NCBI GenBank assembly: GCA_963969595.1
Contig: OZ018412.1
Coordinates: 16,990,501 to 17,054,500 of the forward strand
DNA: 64,000 nt
Source: Neckera pumila
Lineage: Eukaryota; Streptophyta; Bryopsida; Hypnales; Neckeraceae
Direction of reading: 5' to 3'
Shown one piece after another: positions 1 to 11,486 of the stretch (within the stretch, counting starts at the first letter, position 1; every line of letters starts with the position of its first letter). The notes beneath the pieces were generated by a model. It was not told the DNA's origin, made no database searches, and saw nothing but the letters and a program-made list of their open reading frames with translations. The translations under genes were made by a program, and so were the position numbers.

Positions 1-407
1 ATTGCTTGAAGGCGTTATAGAGTTCACACTCTATACCAACCCAAATTCTATGGTTTTTTTTACCTTTACAACGTGAAACACTCATAGTTAGGAAGTATTG
101 TGATTGCTTTAGGTGAGTATGATGACCATTATAGATACACTTTTTTGTTGGTTTTAGAGTAGTCTAGAGACTCTTTTGGGCCAATTGGGTAACACACTTC
201 AGAAATTCATGACAAATTCATACTTTGTCAAAAAAATAAAATTTCAATTGCTCTCCCCAATTCTCAAATTTGTCTTTATATGGAGAATTTTTTTTAAAAC
301 TTCAACAATGCCAACAAGGCAAATGAGTGGCACTTTGCCTGTCATACATTGGTTTACCTCATGTGCCGGCTCTGCGCACACCCGGCGCAATTCCCACACT
401 GAAACTT

Positions 408-2085
408 CTACTGCAGCAGTGGAGCCCTTTCCCAGTCCATTTGGACACATTTCACGAACGAGGGACGAGTGGTAATGTCCTTCACCCACGCCGACACACA
501 AGGCCGAGTTGCAAAGAAATCCGGTCGATGCTGCACCAAAAAATGCACACTTCCGGTGTGGAAAATCTCCGCCAGGGAGTACTGATCCCCAGCCAGGAAA
601 TTGGTCCCTTGTGAGCTCAAATGCGCTTCGTAAATGTCCAGCACTTGATGGAACTGAGGCTCACTCCTTTTCACAATTCTTCGTTCATAGGTCGTTGGAG
701 AACTTCCGCATAGCGGAGTTCCCTGATAAAGGGATCACTAGCAGTTGCGAAGCTTTGGGCTTCTGTCTCGGTCCACTGGTGCACGGCCGCTCTCTCCTTG
801 GCCGACTTGCCCAGGAGATCTGTTCCTTGACCTTCATATTTCTCAGCCAAGTACCTGGCGATGGCTCGGGATTCTGCAAGGTCCGTTGTGGAGGTTCAAG
901 TACAAGTCAGAGCAAATGCATAAGGTATTGACTACACCGAAATGCATTTGAATGAGCAATGGAGAGTTGTTCCTATCATCAAATTGTGTCATTTTGTCTC
1001 GATGTTAGTTGGAAGTCAAAAAGAGGATTGATTTCTAGGTTCCCATCTTAGTTACGCATTTATTCAACACCGGATAAAAAAAGTATGAAACTTTCAAATT
1101 GCTGAAAATAGGTTGGTTTCTAATCTTAAACTCTCATGAGTAGTGGGAGTACATGTTAGGGAACAATCTAGAGGGGTCTTTCTCAGAAAGGAGTCACAAT
1201 TAAGTGTAGTTAATTACCTTAATGTAGTATACAAAGTCTCATCATGCACTCAAGGTGCATACTAATGCTCAATTGCACTAGTATTGAACTGAAAATTTGA
1301 TATTTGCATGAAAAACAATGTGCACTAGAATATCCAGTCCTTTTTATCATAGCTAATTCATGAACTTTACCAAGAAGTGAGGACAATTCCCACCTACCTA
1401 GACAGATCATACAATACCAGATGCATCTCCACTGGTTCGAAAGAGATTTGGCCTCTTGAGCTAGAGGTCTTAAGATGGAAAAAGGAACTTAAGGCAACCA
1501 CACTTAATTGCGACATTCTAAACTTGGAGTGTAGTTTCACTTCAATGTCTCACAGTAGAAAAGCACACCGTATCATTTACCACCGACAAATGTACCGTTG
1601 GAATGATTCTAGCGTGCTTGAGCTGTTTCTAAGGAGTTAGAAACCTGCTTACCGAAGATTGTGATGTCGCCATCCTCGAAGTAAGGGATTTTTCCAAAAG
1701 GCTGCATCCACAGTCCATGCAAGAAAACACTTCATCAACAATGCTGAGACTTTAATTATTATGACAAGCAGTGTTGTCAGGAAGCTGTATTTCTGGTTAT
1801 AATTTTAAGCAAACAATTAGTTTACCTGCTTTTGGGTGAAAATGGGCAGCAGCTGATGTCCTTCCCTTAGGTTCACCTTCACCAACTCTAATTCTTTCTC
1901 AGCATCCACCTTCAAAAGTGCCCGCAGTCATCACTGGTTACGTTAGCAATTAGTAAGCCATTTCAACGAACTAGAACAGATCAACTTCTGTACGAGATCC
2001 TGGAATAGGAGAAATCTATACAGCACCTTGGCCTCAAAGAGTGGGAGAATGGCACGCTGCCTACCCCATACAGCTTCATTACCAT
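408..2085 (-). pseudogene. Phi-class glutathione S-transferase, frameshifted
   Basis: Phi-class GSTs conjugate glutathione to electrophiles in the cytosol. Exons read on the minus strand: a tentative first exon from ATG 2083-2085 (MVMKLYG..., the G-site strand), then 1909-1826 (ends ...LLPIFTQKQ), 1701-1653 (PFGKIPYFEDGDITIF) and 873-408. The junctions QPFG and FESRAIARYL are classic phi-class positions. The last exon holds the helical domain: ESRAIARYLAEKY, then LDIYEAHL, FLAGDQYSLAEI and WVKDITTRPSF before TAG at 408-410. Its reading frame breaks near 675: one frame reaches RPMNEEL then TGA, and the next frame resumes at VKRSEPQ. One extra base would rejoin them and would also make the exon length fit the phase of the previous intron. 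The gene is therefore a recent pseudogene or carries a sequencing error. The donor of the first exon could not be fixed. Confidence 0.82.
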
Positions 2086-2099
2086 GGCTGCTTGAATCC

Positions 2100-3437
2100 T
2101 TCACTGCCAGCCCTAATTTCCTGCAAAAAACTCAAAGCAACAAGCGTCTTCCATGACATTTTTTTCATAGAAGAGCACTCGAACTGATCGAGTCAGCAAA
2201 AAATTTTGAGCTCCATTCCACAAAAACCAGTTGATTTCCATCTCCGATGCAGACCCCTACTACCAACTCATTTGGTTGGACTTCCTAAAAGTGGAGTAAG
2301 CGTTTCTTGGCTAATGTCAATCACCGTTAATGTCCATCACCACTGATCTTTGATAGGACATGCCTGGGGTTGAATGTCTATTATCCTTTCACTCGTGATC
2401 TAACTTCACTCAACCAATTTAGATGATTGTATAAGAAATTCAGACATACTGATAAGCATTTGATCTGAAAGAGCGTTTTTGGTGGTTGTTGTCCAAAAGT
2501 GATCTCTCCATAACAATGCAAGATCACACTTCTAGGTATTTGATAAAATGCTAAGAACGATGTGAATAGTAAGTACCACTAGCTTATTCTGAAGATCGAT
2601 CTGCGACACTCCTCACAGAGCTTGCAGTTTCATAGTAGCGGCAGGAGACGCTCCGATCCCAAGTCGGTACGAGTGCGGCAATGACCGGACTAATTTTGAC
2701 AGCAATGGCGTTAAACTTCAAGAAGCGCTGTTGTGACACTAATATGAACGCCCTTACTTTTCATTCCTAGAAATTGCGACAAAACGTGGGGTGAGTGAAA
2801 AAAGTCACCAATGACAAAACGTGAGGCTGAGTTGGCTACTAACATTAGATCACTTTCAGTGAGAAGCGACAAAGTTCCTGATCTCCGGAATGACAAAGTG
2901 ACAAACGACGGGGTTCACTCGATTAGTGTGAGTCTACAACAGACTGATGCTATGGATTTGAAGAGGTTTTGAACTAGCTAGAGAGATCACAGACCCCAAA
3001 ACACGATTTCCGTCTAAGAGACAGTTGATCTAACCAAGCATGAAAAATGTGTGAAGACTTGGACCAGTTGATCCAACCAAGCATGGAAAAAGAGTGAAGA
3101 TTAGGACAAATTGTGTGTCACAGGGAAGTGTGCCAGTTTTGGTTTTAATTTTTTTGGACACAAGTAAAGCATGTGCCAGTTTTGCCATGTGACGTCCTTC
3201 AGCACTCCTCAGCTTCCTGAATCCCGATGAACAAGCGAGGAAAAGCATCTTTGACTCTTTGCCACCAGCAGACTAGTCGAAGCCGGAGTGATGTGAATGG
3301 AGGCTCAAGAATCGAGAGGTCAAGGTCCGACAGTTGCATGGAAGTTGGGATTTTGAATTCATTTAAGGTAAAACAATCCAATGTCATCAATCACCCAATG
3401 TCAACATCTGCTCTCATTTGCGGTAATCACCTACCCA
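2100..3437. other. Intergenic, no gene seen
   Basis: No reading frame here resembles a known protein. A short imperfect tandem duplication of about 46 bp lies at about 3023-3110 (unit begins agttgatc, then aaccaagcatg). Confidence 0.5.
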
Positions 3438-3440
3438 TTA

Positions 3441-3834
3441 GGGATAGTCACGGCATGTTTGGAGCCACGGTGAACAATGAACATTCATGCCGTGGTGGCG
3501 TAGGGTTGGCTTCCTTTGGCCGGAATATTCTTAGCTTGACATTGATTGTTCACCCTCAACATCCACCTTCAGAGGTGAAGGTTGAGGGTGAACAATCAAT
3601 GTCAAGCTAAGAATATTTCTTTGCTTCCTCTTTATTGGCTTCGGGAGTCCCGCCAATTACCTCCGTCCAACCGGCGAGTGACTCCATTATCCATTATTCA
3701 TTGTTCACACCATTCGACAAAGAGGGTGGTCACGGCATGTTAAAAAAACGTGGCTTCTCATTGGTTCCACCAAAAATTCTACACTGTTGAATCTGCATTG
3801 TTTACCGTGGCTCTGAACATGCTATGACTACCTC
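3441..3834. mobile_element. MITE-like foldback element
   Basis: The two ends are inverted copies: GGGATAGTCACGGCATG at 3441 and the complement of GAGGTAGTCATAGCATG ending at 3834. The similarity extends about 38 bp inwards through GAGCCACGGT. It is flanked by TTA on the left and TATTA on the right, so a PIF/Harbinger-type 3-bp target duplication is possible but not exact. A second, perfect inverted repeat is nested inside at 3524-3617. There is no coding capacity. Confidence 0.7.
3524..3617. repeat. Perfect 36-bp inverted repeat (hairpin)
   Basis: Arms 3524-3559 and 3582-3617 are exact reverse complements, starting AATATTCTTAGCTTGAC and closing with GTCAAGCTAAGAATATT. The 22-bp loop itself contains CACCT and AGGTG, which can pair further. 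It lies inside the larger foldback element. Such a perfect stem would be transcribed into a long double-stranded RNA. Confidence 0.9.
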
Positions 3835-6800
3835 TATTATCACAATTTTAGCAACCCTTTGGCATCAAAACAATGCACTTAAGAAGGGGACACATCAATG
3901 TGTGGTTTAGCATAGGTCTACCCATGCTTCACCAATTTTAACTCCAACAAATTTTGAAAAAACACAAATGAAATTCATTTCTTGTAGGTATGTATTGGTT
4001 CTACTTGCAAATTGGCTTCTCTCAAGCTTCTCCATCTCTGACAAATACGTGAGTTAGTTGACATATAGCTTTTCTAAAGTTCATATAGGCATATTTACCT
4101 TATTTGAGTTGTTTCCTTTTGGGCAATGCAGAATGCTTGCTATCTTCATTTGTTGTCTGCATTTACATTCACAAAAGTGGATGTAATATCCAAAATATGG
4201 TTGAATACTGATTATTTTTATCCTCAAAGAGCAATATAATCTCCAATTTCTGTAGCAATTTTATCCACTAAGAAGAGAAGGTTGTGTTGTCTAATACTTC
4301 TAATGATGAAAAAAACTAATGTTTCTTATTCTCATAACACATGCATAATTCAAACACCTACATAATTTAAATTCAAATACGCTAGACCATTCAATTGCAC
4401 TAGATATATTGCACTGCATTTCAAAATCCATTTGAAACTTTTATATTTATTTATACAATTTGCATCATTATAGTAATACCATTTGGATTTACAAGATGTT
4501 TTTGATTTATAAGATGTTTTCAAAAGATACGGGACAATTTGAAGATGAGAGCTTGACCGCTCATTGTGATTGAAGACAAAATAATTGTGTTCAATGTAGA
4601 ACTTCAGACCTAATTTAGGCATAGTAGAATAACTTTTTTCAAAAAACTTTGAATTAAAAAAAGGTATTAAATCAAGCTAAATTTCATCTCTAAAAATATG
4701 TTTGTGATTTTAAGTCTCCAATCAAAAGTTATGAACAAAATTCAAAGAGGATATTTGAAAATGTCCCAAAAAATGTCCTTTCAAACTCCTCTTAATTTTG
4801 TCCATAACTTTTTATTGAAATTGCTTCATCTCAAATAGATTTTTGAATATAAAATTAAATATGACTTTCCAAACTTTTTGAGTTCAAAGTTTTTTGAAAA
4901 AATTTATTGTACTAGGCCAAAATTATATATGAAGTTCTGCATTAAGCACAATTCCTACCCATAGTATTTTGTTTTCATTTTGGTTTAGGATTTTTTTGGA
5001 TTGTTCTCTTTCTAGTTTCCTATTTAATTCTAATTTCATTTTTCTAGTTTGTTGTATTTTTATTTTATTCTATCACCATTTTACCGTTTGCCTAATTTGG
5101 TTACTTTACCAAATCTTGTATAAAGTCGTTTTAGTTTAGAATCCCTATTTTCCCCCTAGAATTTTCCCTTTTTTTTTTCTTGTAATTGCACTTTTTAATT
5201 TTTCACCAAGAACTCCCGACATTTCCATTGTTATCTAACAAAAACTCCCTAATTGATAGTTATGGTTTAACATGGAATACTAGTACTTTTGGATTTGTAA
5301 ATTCACGTGCTTTGTTTATAATTCCCATTTTCTAAAAGGTGAAGAAAAATGGTGGTTCACAACATCCACAAAAAGTATTGTTGGGTTTCAATTGGGAGAA
5401 CCAAACATTTGAATTAGATACAAATTCATAACTAGATGAAATTTCTTCCTTTTCAAATTTCTATTACCTTATAAAGAAATCCGACATAAAACTCAAGCAA
5501 GTGGATTGAAAAATCCAAGACAAACCAAACTGCCATCAAACACCCTCTATAACACAATAGAGCACGTAAGGTAACTATTCCTAATTGCTCTTGTCAATAG
5601 CCAAAACACTTGACATGAAGTCTTCTACAGGAAAGAGCTTGTATTCACTATGAATACATAGAACATTTTCTTCACTTAGGCATAATTTCTACCCTTTTAT
5701 TTCTTATTTTTTCATTTAATCTCATAATTTGTTCCACATTTTTGCCAAAATGTTTATATTTTCATGTTTTTCCCAATACATAAGGGACATCACGAAAATG
5801 TGAAATACTGGAAACTAAGGCCCAGGCATGGTCTCCACATCCTAAAGGGGTTAAAGACCCATTTCTATGGTCTCTAAGTCCTATAACCATGGCTATGGTG
5901 CACAAACACCCTTCACGCACCACACATGACATTGTAAAATTTGTGTCACAAACAATATTAGGACAAATCAATGTAGAGATTTCCTACCTACTGCACCACG
6001 AATGTGGTCTACACTGAATGAGCTCCTGGAGAAACAAGACGAGGTTCAGGCCACCATCCTAAGAAAATCCCCCAATCAGGCCTAAACTGGAAATTCAAAT
6101 AGTACTCGCATCACCAACATCTTCTATATATGCAGTCCTCGTCATCTTGCGCTAAAATGAATCAAATGTAACTTACAAATATCTTGGAAATCATTGTAAT
6201 GTATCTGGAATCAACTCTTCGAGGATGAGCCATATTGCCAGCAAGATGCAAATTTGAAGCCAATAATTTCAACGTCGAGAATCCAGTTCTGATGCATGAA
6301 AGGACAAAAAGGACACAATTGACATCCGTATCCATCTTTAATTCGTGCACCTACTCAAAGACCTGCACCACATAAATTCTATTAGTAAATCTAGGGAACA
6401 CATTATAAATCCAGTCATTCTGTGAATAAAGTTCACACGTTCACACCATCAAAGATAACTTCTTGCAATGAGAATTTCCATGTTGACATGAACACATGAC
6501 ATGATTCTGCAGAAAGAATATTTTGAAAGTTTCAGAGCCGAAATTCTTAGAAGGTACAAGCAGGCAGCTTTCAATGTACTACAAACAATAGGAAAGCAAT
6601 TGGACCAGAACAATTTATTGTACCTCTTCCTCTTCCTCTTCCCCGCAATACCTCTTCAGATACAGAGCCTCCTTGAGATCACTCTTGCAATATTTGTACG
6701 TTAAACTGAATCTGAGAACGTAGTTTGGGTGACAAAAGGCTAGATGGAAAAACAAGACTCGAAAAATGATTTCTAGAAATGCGGGTATGTAGCAAAACGT

Positions 6801-7590
6801 CAAAACCTAATATGCTTGCATTGAAAACAGTTCAAAACTTGTAAATTACTTTTGAGTTTTTCAAACTGGCAATCAGTTTTACAAACGCCAGTCATGCCAA
6901 ATCTTCGGAACGCCAGTCAACGAACAGTTTCTTACTGCAGAATCATGCCAGAGACAAACTAGAATCTTGCAAAACAATGCATCTGTCTCTCCAATAAGCA
7001 AAACCAGATTTTACCTCAGATTGGCTGGCAGCCCGTCTCCAAAGCCTGCGAAGCCCAAAGGCTCTCGACATGACTCGTCCGGCACCATAAGAAGACCAAC
7101 TACGTTTACACTCATTCCTCATGTCTGCACCCAGACAAACGGTGTGTCAGTATGCCCCGCCGCTCATCACTCCAGAAGACCAAATCAAAACTAACGCATG
7201 TAGCTCAAGATTGTAGATCAAATTGGCAGCTTGTTCCCAAAATTCTGAAACGAACTAATATACTGACAATCCATTTACTTACAACACAATGCAGGAAAGA
7301 CATTGAATTCAGTTTGACAGAGGAAAAGAGAGCTGCCCATACTGATCAGGTCTAGCATCAGTTTGGCACAGGAAACCCACCACTGGCCATCTCCTCGACA
7401 TCCCCCGAAATATGCTAATTTAGCAGGACAAATTCACACAAAATAAAGCGGTTTACAAACGAGCAAAAGCAAGATTAATGAAAAATTGTTCACAATCTTC
7501 TCCGTCGCTGCACTTGGACACAACAGGCACGTGAGGGAGAGACGAAACACGAGGATTCTTGTTAAAGAATGCAAGGACGATCATGTGAAA
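3835..7590. other. Intergenic AT-rich DNA
   Basis: No convincing gene. The stretch holds one long inverted repeat at 4587-4952, listed separately, and a short CTT/CCT-rich microsatellite at about 6621-6645. Remaining open frames are short and AT-driven. Confidence 0.5.
4587..4952. repeat. Long imperfect inverted repeat, about 175-bp arms
   Basis: The left arm begins gtgttcaatgtagaacttca and the right arm ends with the complement of gtgcttaatgcagaacttca. Inner blocks match too: TTTTTTCAAAAAACTTTGAA is mirrored near 4890, and AAAAGTTATGAACAAAATT near 4800. The whole sequence would fold into one long stem with many mismatches, as older foldback MITEs do. No target duplication was resolved. Confidence 0.65.
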
Positions 7591-7595
7591 AAATT

Positions 7596-9879
7596 TCATG
7601 AGCCCTGGTGGGATACAAGGTTGTAAATCTGCGTGCCAATTCCTAGTAAGCTGATCGTGACGGCCATCACCAGCATCACCCATGCAAGGGGGAGGCTCTC
7701 ATGCGCCTGCTTGCCCCTCTTAAACTTGGACCTAATCACCACCAACGCCGGAAACACGAACCCTAACGACAGCCCCGTGGTGGCGCCCGTGAATTGAAAC
7801 GCCACCCAAATGTTGGGAATCACCGTCGACCCCAGGTACGTCAACCCGAGCAGCACGAACGTCACAATCGCAAATCTAGGCTTCGATGCTGCTGCTTTTG
7901 GAAACAGAACTGCGTCGACAGTTTGTCGCAATGAGAAATGGATGACAGGGAAGACGAGCATGAGATGGAGTACATAACCAATTCGAATGGCGTCGTTCAG
8001 CACGCGGCTGAAGGGGATCCCGAGATCGCTGTCGAAGTTCGCCAGCACGTCGGAGTTTGTGAGATCACCAAACATGAGGTATCCCGACAACGCCGTCGCC
8101 GAGTACACCAGCACGCAGAGAACTGCTGTGATGCGTCCCACTTTGAACATCTTCGCCGGAGAGCGCTCCTTGAGCTCCAGATAGATCGGCGGTACATTGA
8201 AGTGGCAAATAAATGCGTTTGACATGATGGGGATCACGGTAAGAAGCTCAAGAATTGCGCGCTTGGAAGCCAACGAGGGGAGCATTCTTGGGGTTTCAAG
8301 CTTTCCTGCAGCCAGTTTGGCCAACGCGATGGCGGAAGAGAGCACCACAAAAAAAACCGCGAGCGCGACCGACGCGGCGGAGGTGAACTTGAGTGAATCG
8401 ATCTTGCGAAGGGAGGACAGGGGCGCGAGGATGGTGAGCATAGTGAAGAAGACGATGAGTTTGCGGTTGTTCCACCATCCTGAAGATCCTGTCCACCCCT
8501 CTAGCAAGCCTACGTGATGGTCCGACCCGGAGAGCACGTCGCCCATGATGATGAGGTACCTGTCAATAACGACAGTACTTCATTAGTCCAAACTATGCAC
8601 AATGCAACGGTCAAAGAATGACTTTATTGTGCGAGGGAGCTCATTCCTAATCTGACTGCAGAGAGTCCCATGATCATGAAGAATCCCAAAGAAAACTCTT
8701 ATTCAGATGATTTTGAGAGACAGTACACGATGAGCACGCCGGCGTTGTTCACCACGATGCAAAGCTGGGTGAGAGTGCGAGCAGCCCAGCCCATGGCTTC
8801 TCCAACGAGGTCCCCGAACGTCCAGAGCTTGGTGAGGGTTAGGTTATGGACAAGCATTTCGATGGAAATCTCCGAGAGGAGGCCCATCAGGACGATGGCG
8901 AACAGGCCTAAGGGGACGCCTAGGACGCGCATGGTCGCAGGAAGAGCCATGATGCCGGCGCCGATGATCGTGGTCGCGAGGTTGAAGACCGCGCTTCCGA
9001 CGTCGGCGGTGGCGCGATCGGCGTCATGGTGAACATGCTCTGGTTCGTCAATGGCCGTGTCGGAGGAGGGCGTGCCGCGGACGAGCAGGGGGTGCTCATC
9101 TGCGGGCAATTTCTCACGCCCTGTGCCATGTGTTCCTGTTTCGCAACGTCCACAAGCAGCAATCTTAGCACTGCACAGAGCTTCATAAAAACTGAACTAA
9201 ACCAAGAAATGTGCTCAATTTCTCAAGCCCTGTGCCATGGGTCCCTGTTTTGCAACATTCACAATCAGAAATCGTATCACTGAACAGAGGTTCACCCAAA
9301 CTTTCAAGACGAGGAGACAAAATTTCATGAGCCTCCTCATCCTGCGCACGTGTCGATGATCTCACTCACTACCTCAAGATGTCCTCCCTATCTTGAGCAC
9401 CTGGAGATAGCCTTCCCGTCTGGATGCTCCACCTCTAGCACATAGAGATAGCACCAATCCCAAGCACACAAATGAAATAGCCTTTCCATATTCTGCACCT
9501 GCAGATGGCCTCCTTATTGGACTTGGAGAAGCGTCCCAAGATGCGGATGCCTCAAAAGCACATGTTAAAAACAGATTAGGGTTAGCTCCACTGCCTACCA
9601 AGTGAGGGCGAGGCTGAGATTTAGGGGCTGTCGAAGGGTCGTGAGGATTCAATACTGACCTAATTCAAGCTCGGATGCGAACTGAGGAGCCTCATAGCCG
9701 GTTTGCGAGACGTGAAGCGAGGTATACTCGACCGCGTTCCCATGGTCGCGGTGATGCAGCTGCGGCAACGGGGAGCTGAGATCGACCGACTGAAACGCTT
9801 GAAGCTCCACCCACTTGGTGTCGGGATTCGTCGTCGTCGTCGTCGTCTCCAGTGAGGAGATTGGGGACGTTGCGGGCAT
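7596..9879 (-). CDS. AVT6-type vacuolar amino acid transporter
   Basis: The protein belongs to the amino acid/auxin permease family, AVT6-like branch, whose members export neutral and acidic amino acids from the vacuole. Exons on the minus strand are 9879-9660, 9099-8727 and 8559-7596, 1,557 nt in all, giving 518 residues. All junctions are GT-AG and in phase. Start ATG is 9877-9879. Residues 1-108 form a hydrophilic cytosolic N-terminus with a run of six threonines. The transporter core begins with NLATTIIGAGIMALP at 113 and has about eleven membrane spans, including NNAGVLIVYLIIMGDVLSG across junction 2 and SNAFICHFNVPPIY. An acidic dileucine motif, DEHPLL (74-79), is a plausible tonoplast signal; its Asp codon is completed by splicing of intron 1. 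Intron 1 (9100-9659) holds a tandem duplication. A piggyBac element lies about 600 bp upstream. Confidence 0.9.
9107..9300. repeat. Tandem duplication in transporter intron 1
   Basis: Two imperfect copies of about 80-109 bp are offset by 109 bp: ctgtgccatg occurs at 9121 and 9230, each followed by similar cctgttt-gcaac-cacaa sequence and ending near gagcttca/gaggttca. Copy one lies directly beside the splice acceptor of exon 2. Both copies could encode related short peptides (TGTHGTGREKL, TGTHGTGLEKL) if the intron were retained, but no start codon supports translation. Confidence 0.75.
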
Positions 9880-10479
9880 ACCTGAGAAATCGAATCACTC
9901 TTGTCCGATCCAATTCTTCCTCCGCATAGTGATGACAACAAATGCTTCGATCTATCTGGCTCGCAGCACAAACCTCAGATTCCGAGTCCACTTCGAATCC
10001 AGTCAATCCAGTCAATCCAGACACTCCAATCACTCTTTGAGCTTTTCGCTGCTAAGTCGATCGACCCTGTTCCGATCTCAAAAATGAAATCTTGTTGGAA
10101 ATGGGATTTGCGTTGAAAAGTTGGGACTTGGATCCGAGTGGGCGCGCCGAGAAGAATTTGCAGCTGCTGCGACGAAAGAGGAATTGGCAAAAGCAGAGGT
10201 CGCGGAAGGGACGACGACTTCTCTGACTGCGGACGGGCAAGTGTGTGCGGGAGCTTTGCGCGGTGTTGGCCTAGGGCTCGCAGTAGTGTCTCCGTTGTGT
10301 GTGGTAGTCGGGATTGAGTGGATTCGGAAGTTTCGGAGGGCTTTCGGTCTTTTGTTGTCAAGTCTATCTGTTTACGAGTTTACGTTACGGTAAATAGAAC
10401 ACCCCATTCCCATAACATTCATTAGCCTTCAGAGAGGCTGCCTTTTCCTCTTTGGAGCGCTCATCTACGAAATTCATCC
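9880..10479 (-). other. Upstream region of transporter gene and MITE fragment
   Basis: Presumed 5' leader and promoter of the amino acid transporter. No clear TATA box was identified. From about 10408 to 10479 the sequence matches the left end of the element at 26815 (cataacattcatt, then gaggctgccttt). This match is cut off exactly at the piggyBac target site. Confidence 0.45.
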
Positions 10480-10483
10480 TTAA
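10480..10483. repeat. TTAA target duplication, left of piggyBac element
   Basis: TTAA directly precedes the terminal CCC of the element. The matching copy is at 16814-16817. Insertion at TTAA is diagnostic for the piggyBac superfamily. Confidence 0.85.
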
Positions 10484-11486
10484 CCCTTAATGACCTGAGG
10501 CACCAGGGATACGGAGACTGTACAGAAGCATAAAAGGGGTACATGGTGTCAAAACTGAAAGTAACTATGGATTATGAGGGTCATATTTTTCGGGAATAGG
10601 GTTTAGGGTATGAGGGTTTAGCCCTAAAATTTTGGGGATAAATGGAGATGATCAAATAAGTCCAAAAAATTGAAGTATAGACTCCATATTCAAGTAAGGA
10701 AAAGGATAGAGAAACCTGAATTTTGTATATGGAATGCCACCTAGGTACGCTAGCCAGGTCGACGTTTCTATCCTACACTGTACTCCGTCCTTCCTGAAAT
10801 TGCGATGGCCTGCCTATTTCCGGTCATAAAAACTACTTCCTAAGCTGGTTGAAGCATGCAAATACAACAAGTACTCCACTTGCCCGGACCTGCCTGGACC
10901 AATGAGGAGTGACATGAAGATTTAAAATTCAGATTTAGTGTTGTCTGCTGAAGTGCTTGTCCTTGAAAGTGGTTACCCCAAAACTGAATTAGAAGCTCCT
11001 TTCAGCTCCTGCAGGCTCCTGTGGCTTTGTTCACACCAAAATGCAAAATCAAAAGATTGTGTGATTTTCCCTCACATAAATACAACTCCAATTCCTACAT
11101 CATCTCACTAGACTTTACACTTCAAGTTTGTAACTCCCATTCACATAAATGGACTTTTCATCAAAGAAGATTTAAAATCTCAAAAGTCAAATTTTGAAGA
11201 TTTTCCTCATTCATTATGGAAGTGATCCAAGCCATACAGCTCAAGAGAGAGGCTTTCTCTCCCATTTCTATTGTAAAATTGACACTACATAAACTCCCGC
11301 TCTCAACCTCCACCTATTCCTGCCTTTGCATTTTTCCACGCTCCCTCTTGCGAACTGACCCTCTCTTCCTTACCTGCTCACATCTTAGAACTGCTACACT
11401 CTACCTGCTTGCTCTCATCTCACAATCTTCCGCATCTTCTGCAACATCCCAAAGACGCTGCAGCATTGTTGACTTCAAAAGACGCA

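Noticed and set aside
1430..1440. ggttcga-like tRNA B box
   Set aside because: No cloverleaf can be drawn around it and no A box is at the right distance.
7938..8517. Plus-strand open frames across the transporter gene
   Set aside because: They are antisense shadows of the well-supported minus-strand transporter exon.
9183..9365. Short minus-strand open frame in transporter intron 1 as an extra exon
   Set aside because: Exons 1 and 2 already join in phase and complete a codon; inserting this piece would break the frame.
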